Origin: Deltaproteobacteria bacterium
GTDB lineage: Bacteria > Desulfobacterota > Desulfobacteria > Desulfobacterales > C00003060
Length of the DNA: 8,110 bases
NCBI GenBank assembly: GCA_003647435.1
Contig: QMMV01000068.1
Coordinates: forward strand, 1 to 8,110
Direction: 5' to 3'
In this document: piece after piece, positions 1 through 5,778 of the stretch
Layout: every line of letters begins with the position of its first letter
Position numbering within the stretch: position 1 is the first letter of the stretch
Program-made: the position numbers and the translations under genes
Notes under the pieces: model-generated
The model's input: the letters and a program-made list of their open reading frames with translations, nothing else
What the model was told of the DNA's origin: nothing
The model's database searches: none

Positions 1-505
1 TTAGATCGTAGTCTTCAACTATACCCGTAATTCCGGTATGCCCGTCGAGCATCGAATCGGTGAAGTTGTTGATTCCACAAAATACCACAGGCACATCCGG
101 GAAAAGTTCATCACGATATTTGATAATAAAGTCAAGGGCATTGTTATCTGACAAAATGATGATATCCGGCTGGTTCGTACGATACTTTTCCCTGTACAGC
201 TTTTGAAGACAGGGAAATATCCTTTCGGTCTTATGGCGTTTGGTATCCATGAACTCAACGTGGACCGTGATGCTGAAAAGATCAACCTTGTCAAATACAG
301 ACTGGATCCCTTCCACTATTCCGTCTGTCCAGGGATTTCCCTTATGATAAGAATTAAGAATAAGCACTCGCTTTGCTTCCTGCGCATCTGCTGATGAAGC
401 AAACAGGCCCAGGATAAAAAACATGGAGAAGATAAAAATTCCAGCAAAACAGATGCCGGGATAACAATAGCGATTATTTCCCGTATTCGCCGTATCGGCT
501 CTCAC
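1..505 (-). CDS. Exported sensor protein with ABC-type substrate-binding-like domain (3' end cut by window)
   Basis: The minus strand is open from a GTG at 505-503 to the window edge, giving 168 codons with the C terminus missing. The GTG is preferred because a Shine-Dalgarno-like AAAGGGG (minus strand, positions 518-512) lies 6 nt upstream and because it supplies a full signal peptide or membrane anchor: a hydrophobic stretch at residues 17-36, then a small-residue cleavage-like site near ADA (39-41). The inner ATG at 424 would cut this segment short. The mature part begins with RVLILNSYHKGNPWTDGI (46-63) and has SDNNALDF (119-126) and PVVFCGINNF (139-148). This pattern is typical of the ABC substrate-binding-like family (PF04392 type) used as the periplasmic sensor module of histidine kinases and other signalling proteins. 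Such modules usually precede a membrane helix and PAS/kinase domains, which would lie outside the window, so the output type is unknown. It is transcribed divergently from the che genes. Family assignment is from recognisable motifs only. Confidence 0.8.
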   Translation of the reverse strand, partial: MRADTANTGNNRYCYPGICFAGIFIFSMFFILGLFASSADAQEAKRVLILNSYHKGNPWTDGIVEGIQSVFDKVDLFSITVHVEFMDTKRHKTERIFPCLQKLYREKYRTNQPDIIILSDNNALDFIIKYRDELFPDVPVVFCGINNFTDSMLDGHTGITGIVEDYDL

Positions 506-935
506 ACGTATCCCCTTTGGCTTGACCGAACCTGATATCCAGCAAAACCCCCGTCCGTGGATATGGCTTTCAACCTTTATGCCATCCCGCCTGTATCCCG
601 GTGTAATGGTTTCTTCCGGCACAAATCATGTTAACCCGGCCTGAATCGTCAAAAACCCGACACTGCGGTGTCAGCCGCCCAACAGCTTTACTTTGCAAGA
701 TCGCAAGCAACTATGCAGGCTCCAAGTTCCGCAACTGGTCGGGGTTCAAGGCTGATAATCCTGAAAAGGCCGGCTTCCTCTCACTTGGCCAGAGAGGGCT
801 AAGTGAAAGGGAATGTAAGGCCTTGGTTTTCTGAAAAGACGCCACTTTATCCTGGACATTACGGTGGTGGCACAGTTTTTGATCAATCAACTTGAGCAAG
901 TGTCACGATGGAGACAAAAGCGCGGGGAAAAACTG
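506..935. other. Divergent intergenic region without a convincing gene
   Basis: This 430-bp stretch separates the minus-strand sensor gene from the plus-strand excisionase-type gene. Open frames inside it (for example 628-834 plus and 711-899 minus) have no recognisable family pattern and no good ribosome-binding site, so they are not called. The region must hold the start signals for both divergent genes, but I found no strong -35/-10 pair. The best plus-strand candidate, TTGGTT at 823 and TTTATC at 846 with 17-nt spacing, is weak. Visible structure comprises a small perfect hairpin GACAC-TGCG-GTGTC at 659-672 and a larger stem-loop at 775-812, listed separately. Confidence 0.6.
775..812 (+). 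other. Stem-loop in the divergent intergenic region
   Basis: TCACTTGGCC (781-790) pairs with GGCTAAGTGA (797-806) over 10 bp including one G-U, with an AGAGAG loop. After one mismatch (780/807) the stem continues for five more pairs (775-779 with 808-812, one of them G-U). No T-run follows, so it is not a standard intrinsic terminator. It could be a structured leader element, a regulator-binding inverted repeat, or a remnant of a small dispersed repeat. Its right arm (GGGCTAAGTG) resembles the GGGCTAAAGTG end of the repeat seen at 1523-1571. Confidence 0.45.
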
Positions 936-1127
936 ATGAAGGATCGACTGCTGTCTGTTGATGATGTCTGTGAATACCTTGGTATAAGCAGGGATACAGC
1001 ATACAAGTGGATTGAAGAAAAGGGCTTGCCCGCATATCGACTTGGGCGTCTGTGGAAGTTCAAGAAGCAAGAGATTGAAGAATGGGTAAAAAGGGGAGCA
1101 GACCCAAAGATGAGGAGAAAATCTTAA
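936..1127 (+). CDS. Excisionase-family helix-turn-helix DNA-binding protein, 63 aa
   Basis: This small winged-helix/MerR-like protein has the excisionase-type fold: LLSVDDVCEYLGISRDTAYKW (residues 5-25) forms the helix-turn-helix, and LPAYRLGRLWKFKKQEIEEW forms the wing and closing helix. Proteins of this family bind DNA; phage members direct excision, but many stand-alone bacterial copies are presumed transcription regulators. I chose the ATG at 936 because the recognisable domain starts straight after it, a GGGGA stretch lies about 7 nt upstream, and the length matches the usual 60-70 residues. The frame is open back to a GTG at 864, but the extra 24 residues resemble nothing in the family. 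No integrase or phage gene is nearby, so a recombination role is not supported. It lies 50 nt before the STAS gene in the same direction and may regulate this locus; that role is inferred from position. Confidence 0.8.
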   Translation: MKDRLLSVDDVCEYLGISRDTAYKWIEEKGLPAYRLGRLWKFKKQEIEEWVKRGADPKMRRKS

Positions 1128-1133
1128 GTATCA

Positions 1134-1155
1134 GCCCGTTGACCGGTTGACGGGC
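1134..1155 (+). other. Stem-loop upstream of the STAS gene
   Basis: GCCCGTTGA (1134-1142) pairs with TTGACGGGC (1147-1155) around a CCGG tetraloop; two of the nine pairs are G-U. It starts 6 nt after the stop of the DNA-binding protein and ends 11 nt before the AGGAGG of the STAS gene. No T-run follows, so it is more likely an mRNA-processing, stability or attenuation element than a strong terminator. Any function is inferred. Confidence 0.4.
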
Positions 1156-1177
1156 AAACCGATAGCAGGAGGTTCGC

Positions 1178-1486
1178 ATGGCAACAACCAGGAAAAAGGG
1201 AGGGCAAACCATTATCAGGCCTGGCAAGGACCTGCTTGCCTCCGCAGTGGATGATCTGCGGAAAAAACTACTCAACAAACTGGAGAAGGGAAGCAAAGAA
1301 CTCATCATAGATCTTGCCAGAGTAAAAATGGTCGATCCCGTGGGTCTGGGTCTTCTCATTGCAGCCCATAACTCTCTGGAAAATGCCGGTGGAACATTGG
1401 CGATCAAGAATGTTTCGGAAGACATCTACGAGATTTTCAAAGTCATGCGCCTGCACCAGTATTTTGAGGTAAGGCAAGCGATCTGA
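1178..1486 (+). CDS. STAS-domain protein (anti-sigma-factor-antagonist-like), 102 aa
   Basis: The whole protein is one STAS domain, the fold of SpoIIAA-type anti-anti-sigma factors, which switch partner proteins by direct binding. Visible hallmarks are a strand and helix with LRKKLLNKLEKGSKELIIDL (27-46), the core loop VDPVGLGLLIAAHNSL (52-67), and a C-terminal part with AGGTLAIKNV and the closing RLHQYFEV. The start is clear: AGGAGG at 1167-1172, five bases before the ATG. In SpoIIAA the loop reads D-S-S-G and the first serine is phosphorylated; here it is D53-P54-V55-G56, so that switch site is absent. The gene lies 118 nt before cheA, and STAS proteins are known in chemosensory clusters, so it may modulate CheA or another kinase of this system. 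It could also serve a sigma-factor pathway, but no anti-sigma kinase is visible in the window. Confidence 0.85.
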   Translation: MATTRKKGGQTIIRPGKDLLASAVDDLRKKLLNKLEKGSKELIIDLARVKMVDPVGLGLLIAAHNSLENAGGTLAIKNVSEDIYEIFKVMRLHQYFEVRQAI

Positions 1487-1522
1487 TTTGAACCAAGTAT
1501 TGAAGCCCAACACTACTTTTAG

Positions 1523-1571
1523 ACACTTTAGCCCTTTCAAAAAATACACATAATATTTTCAAAAATCTAAA
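1523..1571 (-). repeat. Intergenic repeat, copy A (inverted relative to copy B at 5646-5695)
   Basis: On the minus strand this stretch begins TTTAGATTTTTGAAAATAT (positions 1571-1553), identical over 19 bp to 5646-5664 on the plus strand. After 6-7 unlike bases the two copies match again at about 20 of 24 positions, ending in GCTAARGTGT, with one 1-nt length difference. Two TTTCAAAAA-type blocks (plus strand 1535 and 1557) are 22 bp apart, about two helical turns. It lies in the AT-rich gap between the STAS gene and cheA, 34 bp before the cheA start. It may be a dispersed repeat or a paired binding site for a regulator; the sequence does not decide. Confidence 0.7.
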
Positions 1572-1604
1572 CTGATACAGCTCGTTTAATCCTGGAGGGC
1601 AGTG

Positions 1605-4600
1605 ATGAAACAAGATGACGAAACCTTGCAAATGTACGTGGAAGAATCGCTGGAACACCTATCCGATATTGAAAATGACCTGTTGGGCATTGAACAGGCC
1701 GGAGCAAATATAGACGAGGAACTCGTCAACAAGGTATTCCGAGCCGCCCACTCCATCAAGGGAGGAGCAGGTTTCATGGGGCTTACCAACATCAGAGATC
1801 TCGCACATAAGATGGAAAATGTGCTGGGAATGATTCGAAGCAGGGAAATGGTCCCAAACCCTGAAATCGTCAACATCCTTCTCCTTGCCTCTGATACCCT
1901 GAGAGATCTTATAAACAACGTCTCAAACAGCAACGAAATCGATATATCTCAACATATTGAAGCCCTTACCCAACTAGCGAGCAATCAGGCCCCCGATGAA
2001 GGAAAAGCCGTTTCGCCCAGGATGATTGATATTTCTTTCCCAGGCGGGAAAATCGGTTTTACCGTACCTGAAGAGCAAATCTCTGCGCTCAGGAAACAGG
2101 GCAAGTACATCTACCTGGTCCAATTGGATCTTGTCAGCGACATTCACAGCAGGGACAAAAAGCTCCTCAATGCCATCGGCGAGTTAGAAAAAAGCGGAAC
2201 TATCATGGATGCCGCCGTGGACACCGAGGCCGTTGGTACGCTTGAAGAGGACCGATTCTTGAACCAGCTTCCATTTGCAATCCTGTATGCCTCCATCCTG
2301 GACGATACGATTATTGATTCCCTTTTCGAGATCGATAAAAACCGCATTTTCCAGTTAGCAGAAGACATGACCATCAGGTCTATTGGACCGGCATTTCCAG
2401 AAGAAACACCGGCTGTCGAAAGGGTAAATAAGGAAACCACTGCGAAAAAGGCCCCGGCAGACAACCCCGACATGAAGGAGGAAAAAGCGCCCCTCTTGCC
2501 TGCGCGCATGGATGCACAGGCCGCAAAAAAACCCGGCAAAATTAAACAAAAGCAAGCACCGGCAGAGACAAGTCTCAGGGTAAACGTGAGTCTTCTCGAT
2601 TCTTTAATGAATCTCGCAGGCGAACTTGTTTTAGGGAGAAATCAATTAGTTCAGGCGGTTATGTTAGATGATTCCCGCACGATACAAGTCGCTTCCCAGC
2701 GGCTGAACCTTATTACTTCCGAGCTCCAGGAAGCCATCATGCGCACCCGTATGCAGCCGATAGGAAATGTTTTTAATAAGTTCCCCAGGGTAGTGCGGGA
2801 CATGGCCAGGAATCTGGGCAAGGAGGTGGAGTTAACCCTTGAGGGAAAAGAAGTCGAACTGGACAAGACCATTATTGAAGCGATCAGCGATCCTCTCACA
2901 CACCTCGTCAGAAACGCGGTAGATCACGGCATAGAAAGCCCTGATGACCGCTTAAAGGCTGGAAAGGAGCCAAAAGGGAAACTCCGTTTGAGAGCCTATC
3001 ACGAAGCCGGCCAGGTCAACATAGAAATAACCGATGACGGAAAAGGCCTGGATGGCGACAAACTCTCTGCAGCAGCAGTAGCCAAGGGCTTGATAACGTC
3101 AGAACAGGCGGCGGTGATGTCGGAAAAGGAAAAAATAAACCTGATTTTTCTCCCCGGTTTTTCCACTGCTGAAAAGGTGACCGATGTCTCAGGCCGTGGC
3201 GTTGGAATGGATGTTGTAAAGACCAACCTGGACAAGTTGGGTGGCAATATCGAAATCGACTCTACGGTCGGAGAAGGAACGGATATCCACATAAAGCTTC
3301 CGCTGACACTGGCTATCATCCCGAGCCAAATCATCTCCACCTGCGGAGAACGATACGCAATCCCCCAGGTGAACCTTGAAGAACTCCTGAGAATCCCTGC
3401 AGATGAGGTCAAAGACAGGATAGAGAAAGTAGGAAAGGCACAAGTTGTCAGATTGCGCGGGAAATTGCTTCCGTTGGTAAGGCTGGCAGACGTTATCGGT
3501 GTCGAGAGGACATATATTGACCCCGTCGAAGGAGAAGAAAAAAGGGATCGCCGTAAAGACATAGCCGACAGAAGATCCAGAAAAAGCCCGCTCATAACTG
3601 ACAACTCACAACCGACCAATCACAATTTACAACCCACAACTCCCGTGGACCGCAGGGGCGGTCCGGACAGACGATACCATGCAGCAAGCGCTGTAAACGT
3701 AGTTGTCGTTTCTGCCGGCGCTACCAAATACGGGCTCGTTGTCGATAAGTTGCATGACGCTGAAGAAATTGTGGTCAAGCCTCTCGGGCGCCATTTCAAG
3801 CATTGTAAAGGATATGCGGGGGCAACCATCATGGGTGATGGCAGGGTCGCGCTCATTCTGGATGTAGCAGGTCTTTGCCGGATGGCCCGGTTGACCTCTG
3901 TTGAAGGGACTGCTAGGGCAGCAGAAGTGGCCAGGGAATCTGTCAAATCAAAGGAAGATGCTCACTCTCTGCTGATCTTCAGGAACGCTGAAGATGAGCA
4001 ATTTGCTGTCCCCCTGGGACTGGTGTCGCGGATCGAAAAGATCAAGAAAACCGATATAGAGATGGTTGGCGGGAAGAAAGTGCTCCAGTACCGAGGAAGC
4101 AGCCTCCCCCTGTTTGCCATTGAAGAGGTCGCCGATGTTAAACCGCTATCAGACAAAGAAGACCTCCTGGTGATTGTGTTCCTCCTTGCAGGCAGAGAGG
4201 TCGGTCTTCTGGCGACTGCACCGGTAGATGCAGTAGAGCTATCCGTGCACTTTGATGAAAGCACTCTCAAGCAGCCCGGCATAATGGGCTCAGCAATCAT
4301 CGGAAATCACACCACCCTAATGATTGATATTTTTGGGCTGGTTCAGACCATCAACCCCGACTGGTTTTCTGAAAGGAAGCCCATTCAAACCTCAGGTGGC
4401 AACGCACCAACCATCCTTTTTGCCGAGGACTCCAGCTTTTTTCGCAATCAGGTAAAGACCTTTATGGAAGATGAAGGTTATACCGTCATTGAGGCAGAGG
4501 ACGGAATGATCGCCTGGAATCTTCTTCAGGAACACGCCGATGAAATATCTCTTGTGGTCACAGACATTGAGATGCCAAACCTGGACGGCTTTAGCCTTAC

Positions 4601-4775
4601 CGAAAAAATAAGAGGGGATATGCGCTTTTCCCGCCTGCCGGTGATAGCGCTCACCACGCTGGCATCAGACGAAGATATTGCCCGGGGAAAAGAGGTGGGC
4701 ATAGATGATTATGAGATCAAGCTGGACAGGGAAAAACTGATGGAAAAGATTCATAATCACCTGAAGCGAACTTAG
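1605..4775 (+). CDS. cheA: Hybrid chemotaxis histidine kinase CheA with C-terminal receiver domain, 1056 aa
   Basis: CheA autophosphorylates when chemoreceptors signal through CheW and passes phosphate to receiver proteins. Domains in order: HPt (P1) with RAAHSIKGGAGFMG, phospho-histidine H49; a P2-like region at about 140-255; a charged linker; P3 dimerisation helices from about 323; the P4 ATPase (N box near H433-N437, G1 DDGKG at 477-481, PGFST, G2 GRGVGMDVV from 530); P5 CheW-like at about 570-765; a second CheW-like domain at about 785-920; and a receiver (about 935-1053) with E941/D942, acceptor D987, T1017/T1018 and K1039. All key kinase and receiver residues are present. I start at ATG 1605 because GGAGG at 1594-1598 is 6 nt away, against only 3 nt for GTG 1602. 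At 1056 residues it is far longer than an ordinary CheA of 650-700. P5 carries an insertion rich in DRR motifs and containing a heptamer DNA repeat (residues 663-680). The receiver may act as an output or as a phosphate sink. Confidence 0.97.
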   Translation: MKQDDETLQMYVEESLEHLSDIENDLLGIEQAGANIDEELVNKVFRAAHSIKGGAGFMGLTNIRDLAHKMENVLGMIRSREMVPNPEIVNILLLASDTLRDLINNVSNSNEIDISQHIEALTQLASNQAPDEGKAVSPRMIDISFPGGKIGFTVPEEQISALRKQGKYIYLVQLDLVSDIHSRDKKLLNAIGELEKSGTIMDAAVDTEAVGTLEEDRFLNQLPFAILYASILDDTIIDSLFEIDKNRIFQLAEDMTIRSIGPAFPEETPAVERVNKETTAKKAPADNPDMKEEKAPLLPARMDAQAAKKPGKIKQKQAPAETSLRVNVSLLDSLMNLAGELVLGRNQLVQAVMLDDSRTIQVASQRLNLITSELQEAIMRTRMQPIGNVFNKFPRVVRDMARNLGKEVELTLEGKEVELDKTIIEAISDPLTHLVRNAVDHGIESPDDRLKAGKEPKGKLRLRAYHEAGQVNIEITDDGKGLDGDKLSAAAVAKGLITSEQAAVMSEKEKINLIFLPGFSTAEKVTDVSGRGVGMDVVKTNLDKLGGNIEIDSTVGEGTDIHIKLPLTLAIIPSQIISTCGERYAIPQVNLEELLRIPADEVKDRIEKVGKAQVVRLRGKLLPLVRLADVIGVERTYIDPVEGEEKRDRRKDIADRRSRKSPLITDNSQPTNHNLQPTTPVDRRGGPDRRYHAASAVNVVVVSAGATKYGLVVDKLHDAEEIVVKPLGRHFKHCKGYAGATIMGDGRVALILDVAGLCRMARLTSVEGTARAAEVARESVKSKEDAHSLLIFRNAEDEQFAVPLGLVSRIEKIKKTDIEMVGGKKVLQYRGSSLPLFAIEEVADVKPLSDKEDLLVIVFLLAGREVGLLATAPVDAVELSVHFDESTLKQPGIMGSAIIGNHTTLMIDIFGLVQTINPDWFSERKPIQTSGGNAPTILFAEDSSFFRNQVKTFMEDEGYTVIEAEDGMIAWNLLQEHADEISLVVTDIEMPNLDGFSLTEKIRGDMRFSRLPVIALTTLASDEDIARGKEVGIDDYEIKLDREKLMEKIHNHLKRT
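3593..3641 (+). repeat. Seven-unit heptamer tandem repeat inside cheA (consensus CACAACT)
   Basis: The units in order are CATAACT, GACAACT, CACAACC, GACCAAT, CACAATT, TACAACC and CACAACT. They lie in frame in the P5 (CheW-like) domain of CheA and encode a low-complexity Asn/Gln/Pro/Thr stretch (about residues 663-680) between two basic DRR-rich pieces. Because 21 bp of heptamers encode seven residues, the peptide shows a loose 7-residue periodicity (DNSQPTN, HNLQPTT). It probably forms a flexible loop between P5 strands and appears to be a repeat inserted into, or expanded within, a tolerant linker. Confidence 0.8.
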
Positions 4776-4799
4776 TCGATTGCCCGGGTTGGCAACGAC
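4775..4799 (+). other. Stem-loop at the cheA stop codon
   Basis: GTCG-A-TTGCC (4775-4784) pairs with GGCAACGAC (4791-4799): nine base pairs with one bulged A at 4779 and a CGGGTT loop. It begins at the last base of the cheA stop codon. No T-run follows, so termination is uncertain; it may instead protect or separate the cheA message from the downstream genes. Confidence 0.4.
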
Positions 4800-4810
4800 A
4801 GTGAATAGCC

Positions 4811-4845
4811 GTCAGAAATCACGGATCAGAGGTCAGAAGACGGTC
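4811..4845 (+). repeat. Degenerate heptamer repeat downstream of cheA (consensus about GTCAGAR)
   Basis: Consecutive heptamers read GTCAGAA, ATCACGG, ATCAGAG, GTCAGAA, GACGGTC. Units 1 and 4 are identical and unit 3 differs from them at two positions; units 2 and 5 are weak. It lies in the 111-bp gap between cheA and the chemoreceptor remnant. The unit sequence differs from the heptamers inside cheA but the period is the same. Confidence 0.5.
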
Positions 4846-4886
4846 AACAGACTATACCCGGCCAAACAAAGCAGCAGGGGGGCACC

Positions 4887-5113
4887 ATGAAAGTAAAAAG
4901 ATTCAAGGACTGGAAGCTTTTTTCAAAAATAATGAGTGTATCGATTGTCACCATGGCCGTGGTGCTATCGGCAATCTTACTTTATGTCGTCCCAGAGGTG
5001 GAGGAAAAGCTGGCGAGATGTCCAACAGCAGTGCTCAGGTGAATATGAGCGCCCAGGAACTGAGCAAATTAGCAGAGCAGTTGAAGGAACAGGTAGGAAT
5101 GTTCAGCGTTTAA
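4887..5113 (+). pseudogene. Chemoreceptor (MCP) remnant with large internal deletion and frameshift
   Basis: The 5' part starts at an ATG with a GGGGGG ribosome-binding stretch 4 nt upstream and encodes a typical MCP start: a basic tip (MKVKRFKDWKLFSKI), a membrane segment VSIVTMAVVLSAILLYVV, then PEVEEKL. At about 5009 it runs directly into the extreme C terminus of an MCP in another frame: GEMSNSSAQVNMSAQELSKL, ending ...GMFSV and TAA at 5111-5113. The whole sensor domain, HAMP region, second membrane helix and signalling hairpin are missing. Read in its first frame, translation ends at TGA 5040-5042 after 51 residues. The join at GCTG could be a short-homology deletion (inference). The start signals are intact, so a 51-residue membrane peptide could still be made. 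The gene precedes the cytochrome gene by 27 nt, suggesting the original order was receptor-cytochrome-receptor. Confidence 0.85.
5009..5061 (+). repeat. 53-bp direct repeat, copy 1 (in the MCP remnant)
   Basis: Identical base for base to 7351-7403 in the intact chemoreceptor. It begins GCTGGCGAGATGTCC and ends CCCAGGAACT, encoding part of the C-terminal adaptation-region helix. The sequences diverge directly after it (GAGCAAATT here, TTCACGATT in copy 2), and so do the encoded C termini. Perfect identity without silent changes suggests recent duplication or gene conversion between the two receptors. Confidence 0.9.
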
Positions 5114-5140
5114 TCGAGTCGTCGAGCGGGGAGGTATTCT

Positions 5141-5626
5141 ATGTCTAAGATCGTCGCAATAAAGACCATGCCATGTATGGTTCTCTTAACCATGTTTCTT
5201 TTTGGAGGATGGTGCGTAAGTGAGGCCGAACCTGGGGATAAAAAGATCTATGTGGGTTCCCGGGCCTGTGAGGAATGTCATGAGAAAGAATATAGAAACT
5301 TTCAGACTTATGCCAAGAAAGCTCATTCTTATGAAAGCATCAAGAAGATGAAGAAAGGGCTGACGGACGCAGAGGTTCGGAAATGTTTCCAGTGTCACAC
5401 CACCGGGTACGATAAACTAGGTGGATTCCGGTCAGAGCAGGAAACGCCACATCTCAAGAATGCAGGTTGTGAGGTCTGTCACGGCCCGGGAAGCCTTCAT
5501 GTTGAAACCGGTGACCCTGAAGATATCAAAGGCAACCTGACGGCAAAGGATTGCGAGGCCTGCCATAGTGCAGAACGGGTAAGGGCTTTTAATTACAAGC
5601 CATTGATCTATGGCGGGGCACATTAG
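5141..5626 (+). CDS. Periplasmic tetraheme c-type cytochrome (cytochrome c554-like), 161 aa
   Basis: This is an exported multiheme electron-transfer protein. A signal peptide (residues 1-29: basic start, hydrophobic core PCMVLLTMFLFGG, cleavage-like SEA at 27-29) is followed by four CxxCH heme sites: CEECH (43-47), CFQCH (82-86), CEVCH (110-114) and CEACH (138-142). H62, H104, H120 and H161 are candidate distal heme ligands. Heme spacing, the VGSRACEECH opening and the CEVCHGPGSLH motif match the cytochrome c554-like family, and the length fits a complete single-domain member. C25 is preceded by Trp and does not form a proper lipobox, so a soluble periplasmic protein is more likely than a lipoprotein. 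The start is fixed by GGGGAGG (5128-5134), 6 nt before the ATG. It lies between the MCP remnant and the heme-bearing MCP, so it may exchange electrons with that sensor; this is inferred from position. Confidence 0.9.
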   Translation: MSKIVAIKTMPCMVLLTMFLFGGWCVSEAEPGDKKIYVGSRACEECHEKEYRNFQTYAKKAHSYESIKKMKKGLTDAEVRKCFQCHTTGYDKLGGFRSEQETPHLKNAGCEVCHGPGSLHVETGDPEDIKGNLTAKDCEACHSAERVRAFNYKPLIYGGAH

Positions 5627-5645
5627 AAATAACCGATGGTAACAA

Positions 5646-5695
5646 TTTAGATTTTTGAAAATATCCGGGCCTATTTTTAAAAAGAGCTAAGGTGT
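5646..5695 (+). repeat. Intergenic repeat, copy B (inverted relative to copy A at 1523-1571)
   Basis: It begins TTTAGATTTTTGAAAATAT (5646-5664), the exact reverse complement of 1553-1571, and continues with a second matching block from 5672 to 5695. It contains the AT-rich near-palindromes ATTTTTGAAAAT and TATTTTTAAAAA, with their ATTTTT blocks 22 bp apart. It lies in the 152-bp gap between the cytochrome and the heme chemoreceptor, about 80 bp before the receptor start. The opposite orientation relative to the downstream gene, compared with copy A, argues against a simple directional promoter. Confidence 0.7.
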
Positions 5696-5719
5696 TATAA
5701 CTGACCAATATACCGCATA

Positions 5720-5744
5720 CTGCGGCCATTTACTATTGCCGCAG
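5720..5744 (+). promoter_or_regulatory. GC-rich stem-loop or inverted repeat upstream of the heme chemoreceptor
   Basis: CTGCGGC (5720-5726) and GCCGCAG (5738-5744) form a perfect 7-bp inverted repeat around an 11-nt AT-rich centre, about 35 nt before the receptor start. No T-run follows. It could be an operator for a dimeric regulator or a leader hairpin; the sequence does not distinguish these. Confidence 0.4.
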
Positions 5745-5778
5745 CTTCTGGGTAAATTCCGATAGGAGGAAGAGTGTA

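Noticed and set aside
628..834. 68-codon plus-strand open frame in the divergent region
   Set aside because: No convincing ribosome-binding site and no recognisable motif; it also overlaps the intergenic stem-loop. Most likely a chance frame.
864..935. Upstream GTG extension of the excisionase-type protein
   Set aside because: The added residues match no family feature. The ATG at 936 has a purine-rich site at proper distance and gives the normal protein length.
1134..1155. Intrinsic terminator between the DNA-binding protein and the STAS gene
   Set aside because: The stem is good but there is no T-run after it and the next gene's ribosome-binding site follows closely, so it is listed only as a stem-loop.
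1487..1604. Sigma-70 promoter before cheA (for example TAGACA near 1519 or CATAAT near 1549)
   Set aside because: No pair of hexamers has both acceptable matches and 16-18 nt spacing, and AT-rich repeats inflate chance matches.
2999..3619. 206-codon minus-strand open frame across cheA
   Set aside because: It lies entirely opposite the conserved CheA ATPase and P5 region, and its translation is Ser/Arg/Pro-rich as expected for an antisense shadow.
3593..3641. CRISPR-like interpretation of the short repeats in cheA
   Set aside because: The units are contiguous 7-mers without spacers and lie inside a coding region. They are a simple tandem repeat.
5009..5061. Mobile element or MITE as explanation of the 53-bp repeat
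   Set aside because: It has no terminal inverted repeats and lies at the same protein-coding position in both receptors, so it is shared MCP coding sequence.
4936..5148. 70-codon open frame over the MCP remnant
   Set aside because: Out of frame with both MCP pieces, and its sequence resembles no family. A by-product of the deletion junction region.
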